Below are positions 27,421 to 36,342 of a DNA stretch of 64,000 bases, one piece after another. Made by a program: the position numbers and the translations under genes. Under the pieces are notes generated by a model. It had not been told where the DNA came from. It searched no databases and worked only from the letters and a program-made list of their open reading frames with translations. This DNA comes from Lachnospiraceae bacterium (GTDB lineage: Bacteria > Bacillota > Clostridia > Lachnospirales > Lachnospiraceae). Position 1 is the stretch's first letter; every line of letters begins with the position of its first letter. The DNA lies in contig JAFZLD010000009.1 of the NCBI GenBank assembly GCA_017553505.1, forward strand, positions 62,001 through 126,000, in the 5' to 3' direction.

Positions 27421-29481
27421 ATGAAGAAAAAACTGATGGCGCTGTCTGTTGCAGTGGTTATGGTTTTATCTGTATCGGGCTGTGGCAATAGCAAGAATAT
27501 AAAATTAAACCAGAGAACTCAGACATTTGACGTAACAACCACCACTCAGACAACTACAGCAAGTTCCGGTACTGCTACTGCTACCGTTGCACCCAAATCG
27601 GTGGATGTAAGCACGCTTTCTTTTGCAGAGGCACCTATGCTTTCGGCTTTGGTAAAAGCAGGAACCCTTCCCTCTGTTGAAAACAGAATTCCAAAGAGAG
27701 ACAGCGTTTTCGTAGCTACGGCAGATGCTCTCGGAAACGGCCTTGAAATAGGCGAATACGGCGGAAGCTACAATATGGGCGGAGGTGGCGGTTCCTGGGG
27801 AATCGCTAGACCCGTGCTTGAAAGTATCATCCGTTACAACAACGACGGTACTTACTACCCCAACGTAATTAAGAGCTATGAATATAACAGCGATTATACC
27901 GTCTGGACCTTCCACTTAAGAGAAGGCATGAAGTGGTCCGACGGCGATGATTTTAATGCAGATGACGTTACATTCTGGTACTACATGGCTCATATCAATA
28001 ACTTTGATACCAAGGCCAGCTGGGATGCGCTTAAAGATGTTAAGACCGGCGAATTTGCAACACTTAAGAAGGTAGACGATTACACCGTTACCTGGACGTT
28101 TGAAAATCCCAAGAAGCCGGGTGCTTTTATCGAAAGCGGTGACTTTAAGTGGTGCTGGGCTCCTTCCCACATCTTAAAGGACATTATTCCCGCATCGATT
28201 TACGTAGAGAACGAATACTGGGAAAACACCGGTCTTTCTGACGATCAGGCACTTGCCAATGCGGCAGAAAAAGGCTTTTCATATGATTCAGTTAAGGATC
28301 TTGGCAAGAACTTATGCTACTACTTCTGGAATGTATCGGGACTTCCGACCGTGAATTCATTTGTTCTTTCGACTGAAGAAGGACATAACTCCAAGGATTC
28401 AGAGGTATGTATCCTTGAAAGAAATCCTTATTACTGGAAGGTAGATGCAGAAGGAAATCAGTTGCCTTATTTTGACAGCATCAACATGAAGGCTAACATC
28501 GAAGATCAGACTGCGGCACTCATAAAGGGTGACCTTGACCGAATCGATATCGGAATGGAGCAGGTTTCATCACTCCTTGCCGAATATGGCGATGCCGTAA
28601 CACTTAAGACTATCCTCGGTTCCAACTGGGGCTCTTATCAGATAACATTTAACTATACGAATGCAAACAAGAAATATGCCGAGCTCTTCGCCAACAGCGA
28701 CTTCCGTCAGGCAATGTCGCTGTGCGTAGACCGTCAGGAAGTATCACTTCGTACTTCGGAAGGCTTCTTAAGCCCCGGACAGTGCGCTCCTACGGCCGGT
28801 AACTTCGGTTACGATGAAGAATGGTCCAAGAAATGGACAGACTACGATGTAGCCGCATCGCAGAAGCTTCTTGAAGGCTGCGGCCTGAAGCTGGGCGCCG
28901 ACGGATATTATGACTTTTCAGACGGTTCCGACTTCACGCTTGACTTTATGACTATCGACGGAAGTGGCGATTACTTCTACGGCATCGTAAAGAGATATTA
29001 TGAGTCGGTTCACATTAAGACTACTCTTACAAGCTATGATTCAACCACTTACGACCAGTTGGTTGATGACAATAACTGGGTAGCGGTTATGTGTCCTCAC
29101 ATGTCGGCCGGCGGCTTGTCGTTAAAAGAAAGAGCAGCTTCTTTCGTACCTTGTGCTCAGGCAGCCGAGTGGTACGGCGACTACGGTACTTACTATACCG
29201 ACCACACCCTTGGTGTTGCTCCTACCGGCGATATGGCTAAGCTTGTTGAGTATTACGAACAATGGATTGATACCGCGGACAACTCCGAAAGAGACGCAAT
29301 TGAGCTTAAGATTTACGAGCTTCACAAGAACAATCTTTGGTCAATTGCTTACCTTGAAGGTGCCAACTCCTACAGTCTTGTGAACCCCGCGCTTCACAAC
29401 TATTCGGACAAGCTGATAAGTAACGACCTTTATCAGTACAACAATATTTACCATTTCGAGACATTGTTCAAAAAACAGTAA
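27421..29481 (+). CDS. Family 5 (oligopeptide-type) solute-binding lipoprotein
   Basis: A 686-residue SBP_bac_5 protein. ATG 27421 has AAGGAGG eleven bases upstream; the open frame extends further 5' inside the chemoreceptor gene but that part is a shadow. The signal peptide ends SVSGC (lipobox). Family signatures: NGLEIGEYGG, YTVWTFHLREGMKWSDG, DDVTFWYYM, and SDFRQAMSLCVDRQEV. At 686 residues it is longer than the usual 520-600. No transporter genes are adjacent; its partner appears to be the chemoreceptor just upstream. The ligand may be peptide or oligosaccharide. Confidence 0.9.
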   Translation: MKKKLMALSVAVVMVLSVSGCGNSKNIKLNQRTQTFDVTTTTQTTTASSGTATATVAPKSVDVSTLSFAEAPMLSALVKAGTLPSVENRIPKRDSVFVATADALGNGLEIGEYGGSYNMGGGGGSWGIARPVLESIIRYNNDGTYYPNVIKSYEYNSDYTVWTFHLREGMKWSDGDDFNADDVTFWYYMAHINNFDTKASWDALKDVKTGEFATLKKVDDYTVTWTFENPKKPGAFIESGDFKWCWAPSHILKDIIPASIYVENEYWENTGLSDDQALANAAEKGFSYDSVKDLGKNLCYYFWNVSGLPTVNSFVLSTEEGHNSKDSEVCILERNPYYWKVDAEGNQLPYFDSINMKANIEDQTAALIKGDLDRIDIGMEQVSSLLAEYGDAVTLKTILGSNWGSYQITFNYTNANKKYAELFANSDFRQAMSLCVDRQEVSLRTSEGFLSPGQCAPTAGNFGYDEEWSKKWTDYDVAASQKLLEGCGLKLGADGYYDFSDGSDFTLDFMTIDGSGDYFYGIVKRYYESVHIKTTLTSYDSTTYDQLVDDNNWVAVMCPHMSAGGLSLKERAASFVPCAQAAEWYGDYGTYYTDHTLGVAPTGDMAKLVEYYEQWIDTADNSERDAIELKIYELHKNNLWSIAYLEGANSYSLVNPALHNYSDKLISNDLYQYNNIYHFETLFKKQ

Positions 29482-29501
29482 TATAACTCATTAGATACAA
29501 C

Positions 29502-29537
29502 AACTGCCCGGAAGTGAAATGCTCCCGGGCAGTTTTA
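29502..29537 (+). terminator. Rho-independent terminator
   Basis: AACTGCCCGG pairs with CCGGGCAGTT and is followed by TTTATT, just after the binding protein gene. Confidence 0.85.
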
Positions 29538-29558
29538 TTATTGTGTCGCTATGTTATG

Positions 29559-30104
29559 TTAACCTTTATAGTTACTTCCGAGCCAGATTCTTGCAATCAG
29601 GTCTATCATGAAAAGTGCCGTGATTATAATAAAACCTATGTTGTGAGGCTTGGAATCCCTGAACTTGTTCTGAAGCTTCTTAAGTCCCGGCTGAATCAGG
29701 CACATCGCCACGAATATCATAAGGCCGAACATTAAGTCGGGCACCAGCGCTATTCTTCCCTCAAAGTTTAAGAAGTAACCTGTGTAGTCCCACATACGCT
29801 CCCCGATAGTCGCCTCTATGATATAACTTGCAATCAGTTCCGCAAGCGTCGCAACCACCGTTCCGACTACAAATACCCATACGGGCTTCTTGACCTTAAG
29901 AAGCGTAAATATTCCCAGTATTACAAAGAAACCGACTCCGTATATCGGAAGCCACGGTCCGAACAGATATCCTCTGTTGATGAATCCTCTGTGGTGGTAT
30001 ATCATGCAGCACCACACCGATTCATATACCCATCCGATTATCGCATATACCAGGAAATACTCCATGTAATCCCTGAAAATGTTCCATAACTTCTTACCGT
30101 TCAT
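29559..30104 (-). CDS. CmpB-type putative ABC transporter permease
   Basis: A 181-residue membrane protein with five helices. The start MNGKKLWNIFRDYMEYF, then IGWVYESVWCCMIYHHRGF, INRGYLFGPWLPIYGVGF and LIASYIIEATIGERMWDY, is characteristic of the PF06541 family (ABC_trans_CmpB). Despite the family name there is no ATPase gene nearby and transport has not been shown for most members. A single gene, 24 bp after a small membrane protein gene in the same direction. Confidence 0.8.
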   Translation of the reverse strand: MNGKKLWNIFRDYMEYFLVYAIIGWVYESVWCCMIYHHRGFINRGYLFGPWLPIYGVGFFVILGIFTLLKVKKPVWVFVVGTVVATLAELIASYIIEATIGERMWDYTGYFLNFEGRIALVPDLMFGLMIFVAMCLIQPGLKKLQNKFRDSKPHNIGFIIITALFMIDLIARIWLGSNYKG

Positions 30105-30127
30105 TTTGTTACCCCCTGCCTGTGTAC

Positions 30128-30403
30128 CTATCTCTCGCTATTTCTTTGGCCGATGATTGCCAAAGCTATCCTCGGAATGAGACCGATTGCAAATGTAATC
30201 AGACCGACCTTGAACAATTCGTCGCCGATGCCCATGTTGATAGCATATTTAAGGCGCAGCTCTTCCGTCGGGTCCTGATACGGTATTCCCGCCTTTATAA
30301 TCCAGTAGTATAAGCCTACGCCAAGGATAATGATTCCGGCGATTATTAGACCGTTTAAGGCGTTCTTACAAAATCTCAAATCGCGTGTTTCTTTGTGTTC
30401 CAT
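30128..30403 (-). CDS. Small two-helix membrane protein
   Basis: About 91 residues. Start ATG 30403 (MEHKETRDLRF) follows AAAGGAGAG; an earlier in-frame start would overlap the methyltransferase gene upstream. Helices lie near 17-36 (LIIAGIIILGVGLYYWI) and 66-84. It is followed 24 bp later by the CmpB-type gene. No known family. Confidence 0.6.
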   Translation of the reverse strand: MEHKETRDLRFCKNALNGLIIAGIIILGVGLYYWIIKAGIPYQDPTEELRLKYAINMGIGDELFKVGLITFAIGLIPRIALAIIGQRNSER

Positions 30404-30429
30404 GTGTACTCTCCTTTGCTTAAGGAAAT

Positions 30430-31047
30430 TTATTTGGAAATCTTCAAAATTCCTGAGCAAAATGTTACCTTCTCAAAGCTTAAGCCCGGGAATGCCTGCC
30501 TTAATTCATCGGCAACACAATAGATTTCTTCGTCGTCCCATTCGTCACCGCTTATCTTTCGGCATTTGTTAAGTTCGTCGCGATTTTCAAAAGCAACATC
30601 TCCGATTATAATCATGCCGCCTTCTTTGACATGCTCAAGCAAATCCTTTAAGAATCTTACCTTTTGTTCATCCGTCAAATGATGTATGGAATAAGTCGCA
30701 ACTATAAAATCATAAGAGTTCTCTCTAAGCGGCTCCACCAATCCTTGCGAAAAATCTCCCTGATACAGATGCGCACCGGGCATCTTTTCGGAAGCGAGCT
30801 CAATCATTCTTGACGAAAAATCCTGCCCGTAAACAGTGCACCCGTTCTCATACAGTTTCGTAGTCAGTGTAGCCGTTCCAAAGCCTATATCCAGCACTGT
30901 TGCGTTCGGCTTATTCATTATCAATTCATAAATACTTCCCAGTATTTTCTTGTATCCTGCAAACGGATAAGTGTCATCTTCATCAGATAAACCCACTGAT
31001 TCATCATATCCGTCTGCCCATAAATCAAATCCTTTGTTGTCTAACAT
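30430..31047 (-). CDS. Class I SAM-dependent methyltransferase
   Basis: A 205-residue protein with the Rossmann motif I VLDIGFGTATLTTKLYE at about 51-67, the acidic residue after beta2 in GQDFSSRMIE, and motif II/III near YDFIVATYSIHHLTDEQ. This resembles small-molecule methyltransferases of the YrrT/UbiE-like group. The substrate is unknown. It is the first of a run of small accessory genes on the minus strand. Confidence 0.85.
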   Translation of the reverse strand: MLDNKGFDLWADGYDESVGLSDEDDTYPFAGYKKILGSIYELIMNKPNATVLDIGFGTATLTTKLYENGCTVYGQDFSSRMIELASEKMPGAHLYQGDFSQGLVEPLRENSYDFIVATYSIHHLTDEQKVRFLKDLLEHVKEGGMIIIGDVAFENRDELNKCRKISGDEWDDEEIYCVADELRQAFPGLSFEKVTFCSGILKISK

Positions 31048-31076
31048 ATATACCTCTTTAAATTTTTCTTATGCAA

Positions 31077-31262
31077 TTATTTATTCAATACAGCTAAGTC
31101 AGATTTCTCATAGCGATTATGCCAGATTCTCTTGCATGTTTCTAAATGAGAAAGCTTATAGCCCCGCTCGCCAAGCTCATTAACGCCTTCATACATTGAT
31201 TCAAAATCTATTACGTCTTCTTTGGCCGGTTCCTTTTTCTTTAACCAAGATAATAATCCCAT
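31077..31262 (-). CDS. Small hypothetical protein (61 aa)
   Basis: Starts at ATG 31262 (MGLLSWLKKKEPAKED) after TTGGAGA; an ATG four codons earlier overlaps that site. Charged, no membrane helix, with GYKLSHLETCKRIWHNRYE in the second half. It lies 17 bp after the gene ending at 31280 in the same direction. No family was recognised. Confidence 0.5.
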   Translation of the reverse strand: MGLLSWLKKKEPAKEDVIDFESMYEGVNELGERGYKLSHLETCKRIWHNRYEKSDLAVLNK

Positions 31263-31279
31263 TATTGTCTCCAATCATC

Positions 31280-31624
31280 TCAAATCGAATATCCTAAATT
31301 AATATCAAACGGTGCAATCAGAAGTTTTTGTAATTCCTTATTATAGCTGTCAAAGAAAGCTTTAATAGCCTTGCCATAGTTTTCTTTGGTATCAAACTCC
31401 CAGTATGAATAGTATTTAACGCACTTTACTATCTTGGTTAACTCTCTCGGAGGTTCTCCAAGTTCGATTCCGTCTATAGTGTAAAAGCGTTTGAAATACT
31501 TAAGCGATATACAACCTTCGCATTTCAACTGACTAGCAGTCATTTCCTCAATCTTTGCTTCAAATTGTTCAAGTTTATCAGGCTTTACCTGAAAGAGTTT
31601 CATTTCAATAAAAGTCTTTTCCAT
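31280..31624 (-). CDS. Monooxygenase-like dimeric alpha-beta barrel protein
   Basis: A 114-residue protein. MEKTFIEMKLFQVKPDKLEQ and the following helix, then SLKYFKRFYTIDG and YSYWEFDTKENYGKA, fit the ferredoxin-like fold of antibiotic-biosynthesis-monooxygenase or NIPSNAP-type proteins. No catalytic residue can be assigned. It lies in a run of small accessory genes and its function is unknown. Confidence 0.5.
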   Translation of the reverse strand: MEKTFIEMKLFQVKPDKLEQFEAKIEEMTASQLKCEGCISLKYFKRFYTIDGIELGEPPRELTKIVKCVKYYSYWEFDTKENYGKAIKAFFDSYNKELQKLLIAPFDINLGYSI

Positions 31625-31649
31625 TATGCATCCCCCATATAGTTCACGA

Positions 31650-32063
31650 CTATCTCCCTATAGACCCTTGATTCATCTTTTCATTTAGCAACTCTATATA
31701 ATTATTGATATCTTCATCCTTGCAATTCATCTTTGGTTTGAGAAACAGCAAAGCTTTCTCAATTGTTTTAATCCAGAATGATTCTTTTTCCTTTTCATCC
31801 ATACCGCTATAGCTATCAAAGTCAAACGGAATTACTATTTCCGGATAACCGGGCGACAGTTCCGAATAGACGCGTATATTTTGAGCGGAGTCGGAACATT
31901 TTATATTCAGCTGTTTCAAATATGCATTATCGATATACTTCAACTTTTGGGCAAATACAAAATCCAAGAAATTAGAATCTGCTCTTAATTGTCCTGTTCT
32001 TTCTCTTGTTTTTTCTGTGTCACCTAAGTAATCAGAATACACGTTTATACTTTTTAATCTCAT
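31650..32063 (-). CDS. Hypothetical protein (137 aa)
   Basis: Starts MRLKSINVYSDYLGDTEKTR and has no membrane helix. ELSPGYPEIVIPFDFDSY looks like a beta core, followed by a helical C-terminus. I do not recognise a family. It lies between the TrmO-like gene and the barrel protein gene, all in the same direction and 25-30 bp apart. Confidence 0.5.
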   Translation of the reverse strand: MRLKSINVYSDYLGDTEKTRERTGQLRADSNFLDFVFAQKLKYIDNAYLKQLNIKCSDSAQNIRVYSELSPGYPEIVIPFDFDSYSGMDEKEKESFWIKTIEKALLFLKPKMNCKDEDINNYIELLNEKMNQGSIGR

Positions 32064-32090
32064 ATTTAGTTACAAGCTCCGATTTGCCTA

Positions 32091-32543
32091 TTAAAAATAA
32101 TGCTCCATCAAACGATCAACCCATTCCGGAACTGAAGCATCTTTCCTGTCATATACAGGGTAATATGGCTTTATATCTAAAACAGGAGTGCCATCTACAG
32201 CATCAAGTCCTCTAACAATAAGTGTATCTTCAGAAACAGAGATCACTTTAACGGAAGTCATTCCGATACGGTTGGGTCTGTCTTTTCCACGTTGGGAAAA
32301 AATACCGACTAATGGCATATCATCTCTATTCTGAGGTCTCCTTTGAAGGTGCTTTTCCTTTTCATACTTTGCTTTATCAAGATGATAAATAATAGTCACA
32401 TGAGAAAAATCTTCAAGTCCCTTCAAACCTGAAATATACTCTTCATTCAAAACTATAGAAGAAATATCTTCTCCCCAGGAAACATCTTTTCTGTCCTTTA
32501 CTTCATTTCTGACATAGCCAATTGGTTCCATTTCGATTTTCAT
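32091..32543 (-). CDS. trmO: TrmO/TsaA-like SAM-dependent tRNA methyltransferase
   Basis: About 151 residues. ATG 32543 follows GAGGAGA. PIGYVRNEVKDRKDVSWG at the start, the central LEDFSHVTIIYHLDKA, VGIFSQRGKDRPNRIGMTSV and LDAVDGTPVLDIKPYYPVYD are the conserved blocks of the TsaA-like (TrmO) family. Characterised TrmO N-methylates t6A37 in tRNA. At ~150 residues it is the short form lacking the C-terminal domain of the E. coli enzyme. Some members of this family act elsewhere, so the exact substrate is uncertain. Confidence 0.8.
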   Translation of the reverse strand: MKIEMEPIGYVRNEVKDRKDVSWGEDISSIVLNEEYISGLKGLEDFSHVTIIYHLDKAKYEKEKHLQRRPQNRDDMPLVGIFSQRGKDRPNRIGMTSVKVISVSEDTLIVRGLDAVDGTPVLDIKPYYPVYDRKDASVPEWVDRLMEHYF

Positions 32544-32611
32544 GACCATTCTCCTCATATCTGGATTTGCCTTAGCTATTTATCCGGCAAGTTAATCATT
32601 ATCCCCAACAC

Positions 32612-33814
32612 CTAAACCATCACGTTCTCGATCAGTCTGACTGCTTCACCAAGCCCATCCTCTTCTCTGATCTTGTCAGATAAAGACTTAGCAATTTCTT
32701 TCTTGTTGTCATAGGTGCGATTCATTTCCTCGATTGCAGATATGATTGCTTCCTCAGACAGATTCTTTGATTTAATATGTTTTACTGCGGTTCCGGTTTT
32801 TTCAAGCTGCATTGCAAAACCAAGCTGATCCAGCACATGAGGAACCGGTATGGATGGGATTCCATAAGCAAGTGTTGCTGAAGATGTTCCGAATCCGCAA
32901 TGATGGATTACAAACTTACCTTGCCTGAAAAGCCAGCTGTGAGGCACGCTTCCGCATGCAATCATAGTACCGGGCAACTCGTAATCAGCAAGTGTCTTCT
33001 GAAATCCCTGAATAATGGCTCTGCATCCGGTCTTCTGAAACGCCTTTACAAACATATCAAGTTTTTCCTTTTCGGATTCTGCTTCAAAAGACATGGCACC
33101 AAGAGCCAGGATAGCGGGCCTTTCACCGTCTTCAAGAAATTCTGTAAGTTTATCATTGGGAGTATAGTTTTCTTCTTCATCAAACCAATACCCTGTCAGA
33201 ACATTCTTCTCTTCCCAATAAGGATTTCTCGCAATTACATATTTGCTGATGGGAATAAGATTCAATTTATCTGACATGATTTCTTCTGCGGACTTGATCG
33301 GTTTTAACCCATATACTTTTCTAATCTTGTTATAAGGTCCGGCAGCAAAGTGCGATATCATTCCGCCAATCAGTTTCTCAGTAAACTTTTTATCTTTCAG
33401 TTTTTCTCCGATCATTTCTGTTTGAAGAGTAACATTTACAGTCGGTATACCAAGAACTCCGGCTTCTACGGCCCCCATTTGACTGTGAGTAACGATTATA
33501 AGATCTTTACCCTTACATATCTTATAAACTTCTTGCGTAGAGCCCTGAATTATCTTCATAATAAAGTTCATACATTTTATTATGCTGATGGCAGGGTTAG
33601 AAGTTTTCCCCCGTATTATGGCAGCTTCTTTCTCTATATCAATATCCGGCCCGACGGGCACGAAAACAATACCGGCATCCTCAACAAGCTTTCTCCAGCA
33701 AGGATGCGACCCAAGCGTAACTTCATGTCCTCTTCCCATCAAAGCTTTGGATAAATAAATATAGGGCTGAACATCTCCGCGAGTGCCCATTGTAAACATT
33801 GCTATCTTCTTCAT
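32612..33814 (-). CDS. GT1-type glycosyltransferase (MGT/UGT-like)
   Basis: A protein of about 400 residues with a GT-B fold. The N-terminus MFTMGTRGDVQPYIYLSKAL binds the acceptor side. The C-terminal donor-site block HHCGFGTSSATLAYGIPSIP and then HVLDQLGFAMQLEKTGTA fit UDP-sugar glycosyltransferases of family 1. The start ATG 33814 shares a base with the upstream stop (TGATG); a GTG three bases earlier is also possible. It is coupled to a methyltransferase gene. Related enzymes glycosylate macrolides, sterols or natural products, so drug inactivation or a tailoring role is possible. Confidence 0.85.
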   Translation of the reverse strand: MKKIAMFTMGTRGDVQPYIYLSKALMGRGHEVTLGSHPCWRKLVEDAGIVFVPVGPDIDIEKEAAIIRGKTSNPAISIIKCMNFIMKIIQGSTQEVYKICKGKDLIIVTHSQMGAVEAGVLGIPTVNVTLQTEMIGEKLKDKKFTEKLIGGMISHFAAGPYNKIRKVYGLKPIKSAEEIMSDKLNLIPISKYVIARNPYWEEKNVLTGYWFDEEENYTPNDKLTEFLEDGERPAILALGAMSFEAESEKEKLDMFVKAFQKTGCRAIIQGFQKTLADYELPGTMIACGSVPHSWLFRQGKFVIHHCGFGTSSATLAYGIPSIPVPHVLDQLGFAMQLEKTGTAVKHIKSKNLSEEAIISAIEEMNRTYDNKKEIAKSLSDKIREEDGLGEAVRLIENVMV

Positions 33815-34599
33815 CACGGTTTAATACCATTCACTTTCCTTGCTTTTATGCAAAAAGAAATCGGCAACATTTGGGCCTTTCTTGTCTTAAGATCCGTTTT
33901 ATCTGCCGCTTCCTCTGAATCGGTGTCGCTCTCTTCAATAAACTGCTCTATGACAAATCCGGCCTTAGCCAATGCATTTATGTAGGTGGAAATTTTACGA
34001 TTGCACAGTATAATTTCGCTGTCGTGAACCGGCATCTTAAAGTATGATTCGTCAAAGTAGCTTCTTGTCATAACAAGCTTATCGTCTTCTATGACATCTT
34101 CTCCGTCCTCACAAGAGCGCGCTATGCAGTAGTTCAGCGTATGGTGCCAGCTGAAAATGAATATTCCGTCTTTTTTCAGATACGATGCTATTTTATCAAA
34201 CGTCCCCTGCAAGTCTGTAGTCCAGCCTATACCATAGATAGAATACGCATAGTCGAAATATTCGTGAGGAACATCCAGCGTGTCCTCCATTCTGGCGCAT
34301 TGCAGGTGTGCTGAGTAACCGTTTTCTTTTAACAGCTTAGATGCATTCTCAAGCTGTTTCTCGGAGAGGTCTATTCCCCATAGCTCTCCGGCGCCTCTTT
34401 GCGCGTTATAGAGTAGAGAATGACCGCTGCCACAGCATATTTCCAGCATCTTCTTACCGGTTACGTCCCCAAACAGATGCAAGTCGTCTTCCGTAGGAAA
34501 GCGAACGCCGTACTTCGGAAGTGCAGTCGTCCCGAACCACAGGTCGGCGTGGTCATTCCAGTAATTTTTATTGATTTCAATTATTTCCTCGTTACCCAT
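33814..34599 (-). CDS. Class I SAM-dependent methyltransferase
   Basis: About 261 residues. The start was set at ATG 34599 (MGNEEIIEINKNYWNDHADL) behind AAAGGAA; the open frame extends 59 codons further but that part has poor coding character. Motif I is MLEICCGSGHSLLYNAQ, followed by GIDLSEKQLENASKLL and DYAYSIYGIGWTTD. The fold is that of UbiE/BioC-like enzymes. It overlaps the glycosyltransferase start, so the two enzymes may act in one pathway. Confidence 0.85.
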   Translation of the reverse strand: MGNEEIIEINKNYWNDHADLWFGTTALPKYGVRFPTEDDLHLFGDVTGKKMLEICCGSGHSLLYNAQRGAGELWGIDLSEKQLENASKLLKENGYSAHLQCARMEDTLDVPHEYFDYAYSIYGIGWTTDLQGTFDKIASYLKKDGIFIFSWHHTLNYCIARSCEDGEDVIEDDKLVMTRSYFDESYFKMPVHDSEIILCNRKISTYINALAKAGFVIEQFIEESDTDSEEAADKTDLKTRKAQMLPISFCIKARKVNGIKP

Positions 34600-34631
34600 A
34601 TGAATTCCTTTCAATCGTCCGAAGATATATT

Positions 34632-34724
34632 CTATCGTTTGGAAAACCCTGATATAAACGCCACTAATATCAAAACAAAGAATAAAGCCGCGCTTATCCA
34701 TAGCGGGCTGAATACCCAGAGCAT
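34632..34724 (-). CDS. Possible 30-aa membrane peptide or remnant
   Basis: In the gap between the kinase-like and methyltransferase genes, one minus-strand frame reads MLWVFSPLWISAALFFVLIL and a short basic end (GFSKR), then stops. AGGGGG lies directly against the ATG, too close for a good ribosome binding site. It may be the C-terminal tail of a lost membrane protein gene. Confidence 0.3.
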   Translation of the reverse strand: MLWVFSPLWISAALFFVLILVAFISGFSKR

Positions 34725-34760
34725 CCCCCTTGTCGGTACTTGGAAAAGTTATCCTCAGCG

Positions 34761-35690
34761 TTATCTCTTCCAACATTCCCTATAATCCGACACCATCTTG
34801 TCGAATATTCCGCGTACTCTTTCGGTATCGTTACCGTGTAAAAAATTGTGCCAGAATCTGAAAGAAGTAATTACATTCGCAGCTTTGATGTGTCGCTCCA
34901 ATTCGCTCGGATCTACAGTCTCGCCGGTTAATCTGTTGTATTCAGACGCATACCAAGACAGAAACTGAAGACTGTCAACGGATATTCCATCCGCACCCAG
35001 CCTGCTCATAAAGAAACTTAAATCCTCCGATGCGCCACGCACTCCGACTCCCTGCCAGTCGCATACTATTAGCTCGCCGGCATCACCCGTTAAAATGTTG
35101 TCCCAGTGGAAGTCACCGTGAGAAAGGATTCTTTTTTCAGAATCTTGCCAGCCGATGATATCGTTTATATCTTGTGAAATCTTATCAATCACAGAATCGT
35201 CGAATGCCCCGGGATGCTCATCCAGGACGCTCTGCCAGCCTTTTGCGCAACCGGCGATATCGTCTTGCGACAGTAGGTTGGTGCGGGCGTCGTTATCAGT
35301 CAAGAACTCGGGAACAGATTCGGAATGAATGCAAGCCAATACTCCGGCGATTTTCTTTAGCAAATCTTCGCTAAAATCAGCTCTGTTCAGACTATTGTAC
35401 TTCTTCATTACAATGATTATTTCATCGGGAAGTATCTCAAGATTATCCACTTTGGGAAGAAATGTCCCCGGGCATTTTGCTTGATAAAACAAAGCTTCTT
35501 TGACATAGGTATCGAACATCCCGTTATCGATTTTGTCGCGAATAACATGCTTCAAAATCCGGGTGCCGTCCAATTCATATACGATAGCGCCGCTTTGTCC
35601 CAGATTGATTTCTTTAATAGTGTTGTTTTTCTTTCCTTCTTTTATCATTTCAGCCAAAGAAGGAGCCATGCTTGTACCATTCAAATTCAT
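34761..35690 (-). CDS. Aminoglycoside-phosphotransferase-family kinase
   Basis: A 309-residue protein. The catalytic loop LSHGDFHWDNILTG lies at about 190-204 and the metal-binding Asp in VCDWQGVGVRGASEDLSFF at about 215. The N-lobe has SGAIVYELDGTRILKHV. This is the APH/choline kinase fold. Such enzymes phosphorylate aminoglycosides, macrolides, homoserine or other small molecules; the sequence does not tell which. A TATAAT-like element (GTATAATTT on the minus strand near 35743) lies upstream. Confidence 0.82.
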   Translation of the reverse strand: MNLNGTSMAPSLAEMIKEGKKNNTIKEINLGQSGAIVYELDGTRILKHVIRDKIDNGMFDTYVKEALFYQAKCPGTFLPKVDNLEILPDEIIIVMKKYNSLNRADFSEDLLKKIAGVLACIHSESVPEFLTDNDARTNLLSQDDIAGCAKGWQSVLDEHPGAFDDSVIDKISQDINDIIGWQDSEKRILSHGDFHWDNILTGDAGELIVCDWQGVGVRGASEDLSFFMSRLGADGISVDSLQFLSWYASEYNRLTGETVDPSELERHIKAANVITSFRFWHNFLHGNDTERVRGIFDKMVSDYRECWKR

Positions 35691-35799
35691 AACAGACCCC
35701 CATTATTCGTTAATGTACATATTCTCTCCCCGAAATCCAAATTATACAATCAACTGTCGGTATAGTACGCTACCGGATTGTTCGTCCAAACGTGCTCTT

Positions 35800-36309
35800 C
35801 TATATTATTTTCTGCATTACTACAGCGTCTTTAAACACACCGTTTACATAGAAATAGTCTTTATATATTCCTATATCGACAAAGCCCATTTTATGGTACA
35901 AATTGATGCCTCTTGTATTTTCAGAGATTACTTCAAGCTCTATAACTCTAAGCTTCATCTCCCTTGCTTGCTCGATAATTTCTTTTAACATTTCTGTTCC
36001 TATTCCACGATTCCAGCAGTCCTTTCTTACCGAAATCGAGAACCGGGCTCTGTGGCGAATTCTTGCCGGATAATATCCGTCTAATTCTGCCCTCGCAATA
36101 ATCTGCCCGTCTTCAAGAGCTATCAGAATAATGCTGTTCTCCGACTCTTTAGTCATAGCCAGTTTCCGCTTTACGCCTTCAATCGGAACAGTGAATTCAT
36201 CTTTTCCATATAACATGTTGTCGGATTCGCCATTTACCTGATTCAGATATGAAATCATTTTCTCGGCATCATCCGGAACAGCCTCTCTGATTATATATGA
36301 GTTATCCAT
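35800..36309 (-). CDS. GNAT-family N-acetyltransferase
   Basis: A 169-residue protein. Motif A, in WNRGIGTEMLKEIIEQAREM, follows SISVRKDC, and the C-terminal ENTRGINLYHKMGFVDIGIY is typical of GNAT enzymes. Most similar in layout to SpeG/RimJ-like and YhhY-type acetyltransferases. The acceptor is unknown. It lies among other single small enzyme genes. Confidence 0.85.
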   Translation of the reverse strand: MDNSYIIREAVPDDAEKMISYLNQVNGESDNMLYGKDEFTVPIEGVKRKLAMTKESENSIILIALEDGQIIARAELDGYYPARIRHRARFSISVRKDCWNRGIGTEMLKEIIEQAREMKLRVIELEVISENTRGINLYHKMGFVDIGIYKDYFYVNGVFKDAVVMQKII

Positions 36310-36342
36310 CTGATTCCTTAACCCTCCTATAACTGCACATAT

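Noticed and set aside
35756-35778. Possible terminator (TCGGTA...TACCGGA) between the GNAT and APH genes
   Set aside because: The stem is only six base pairs and no T run follows on the minus strand.
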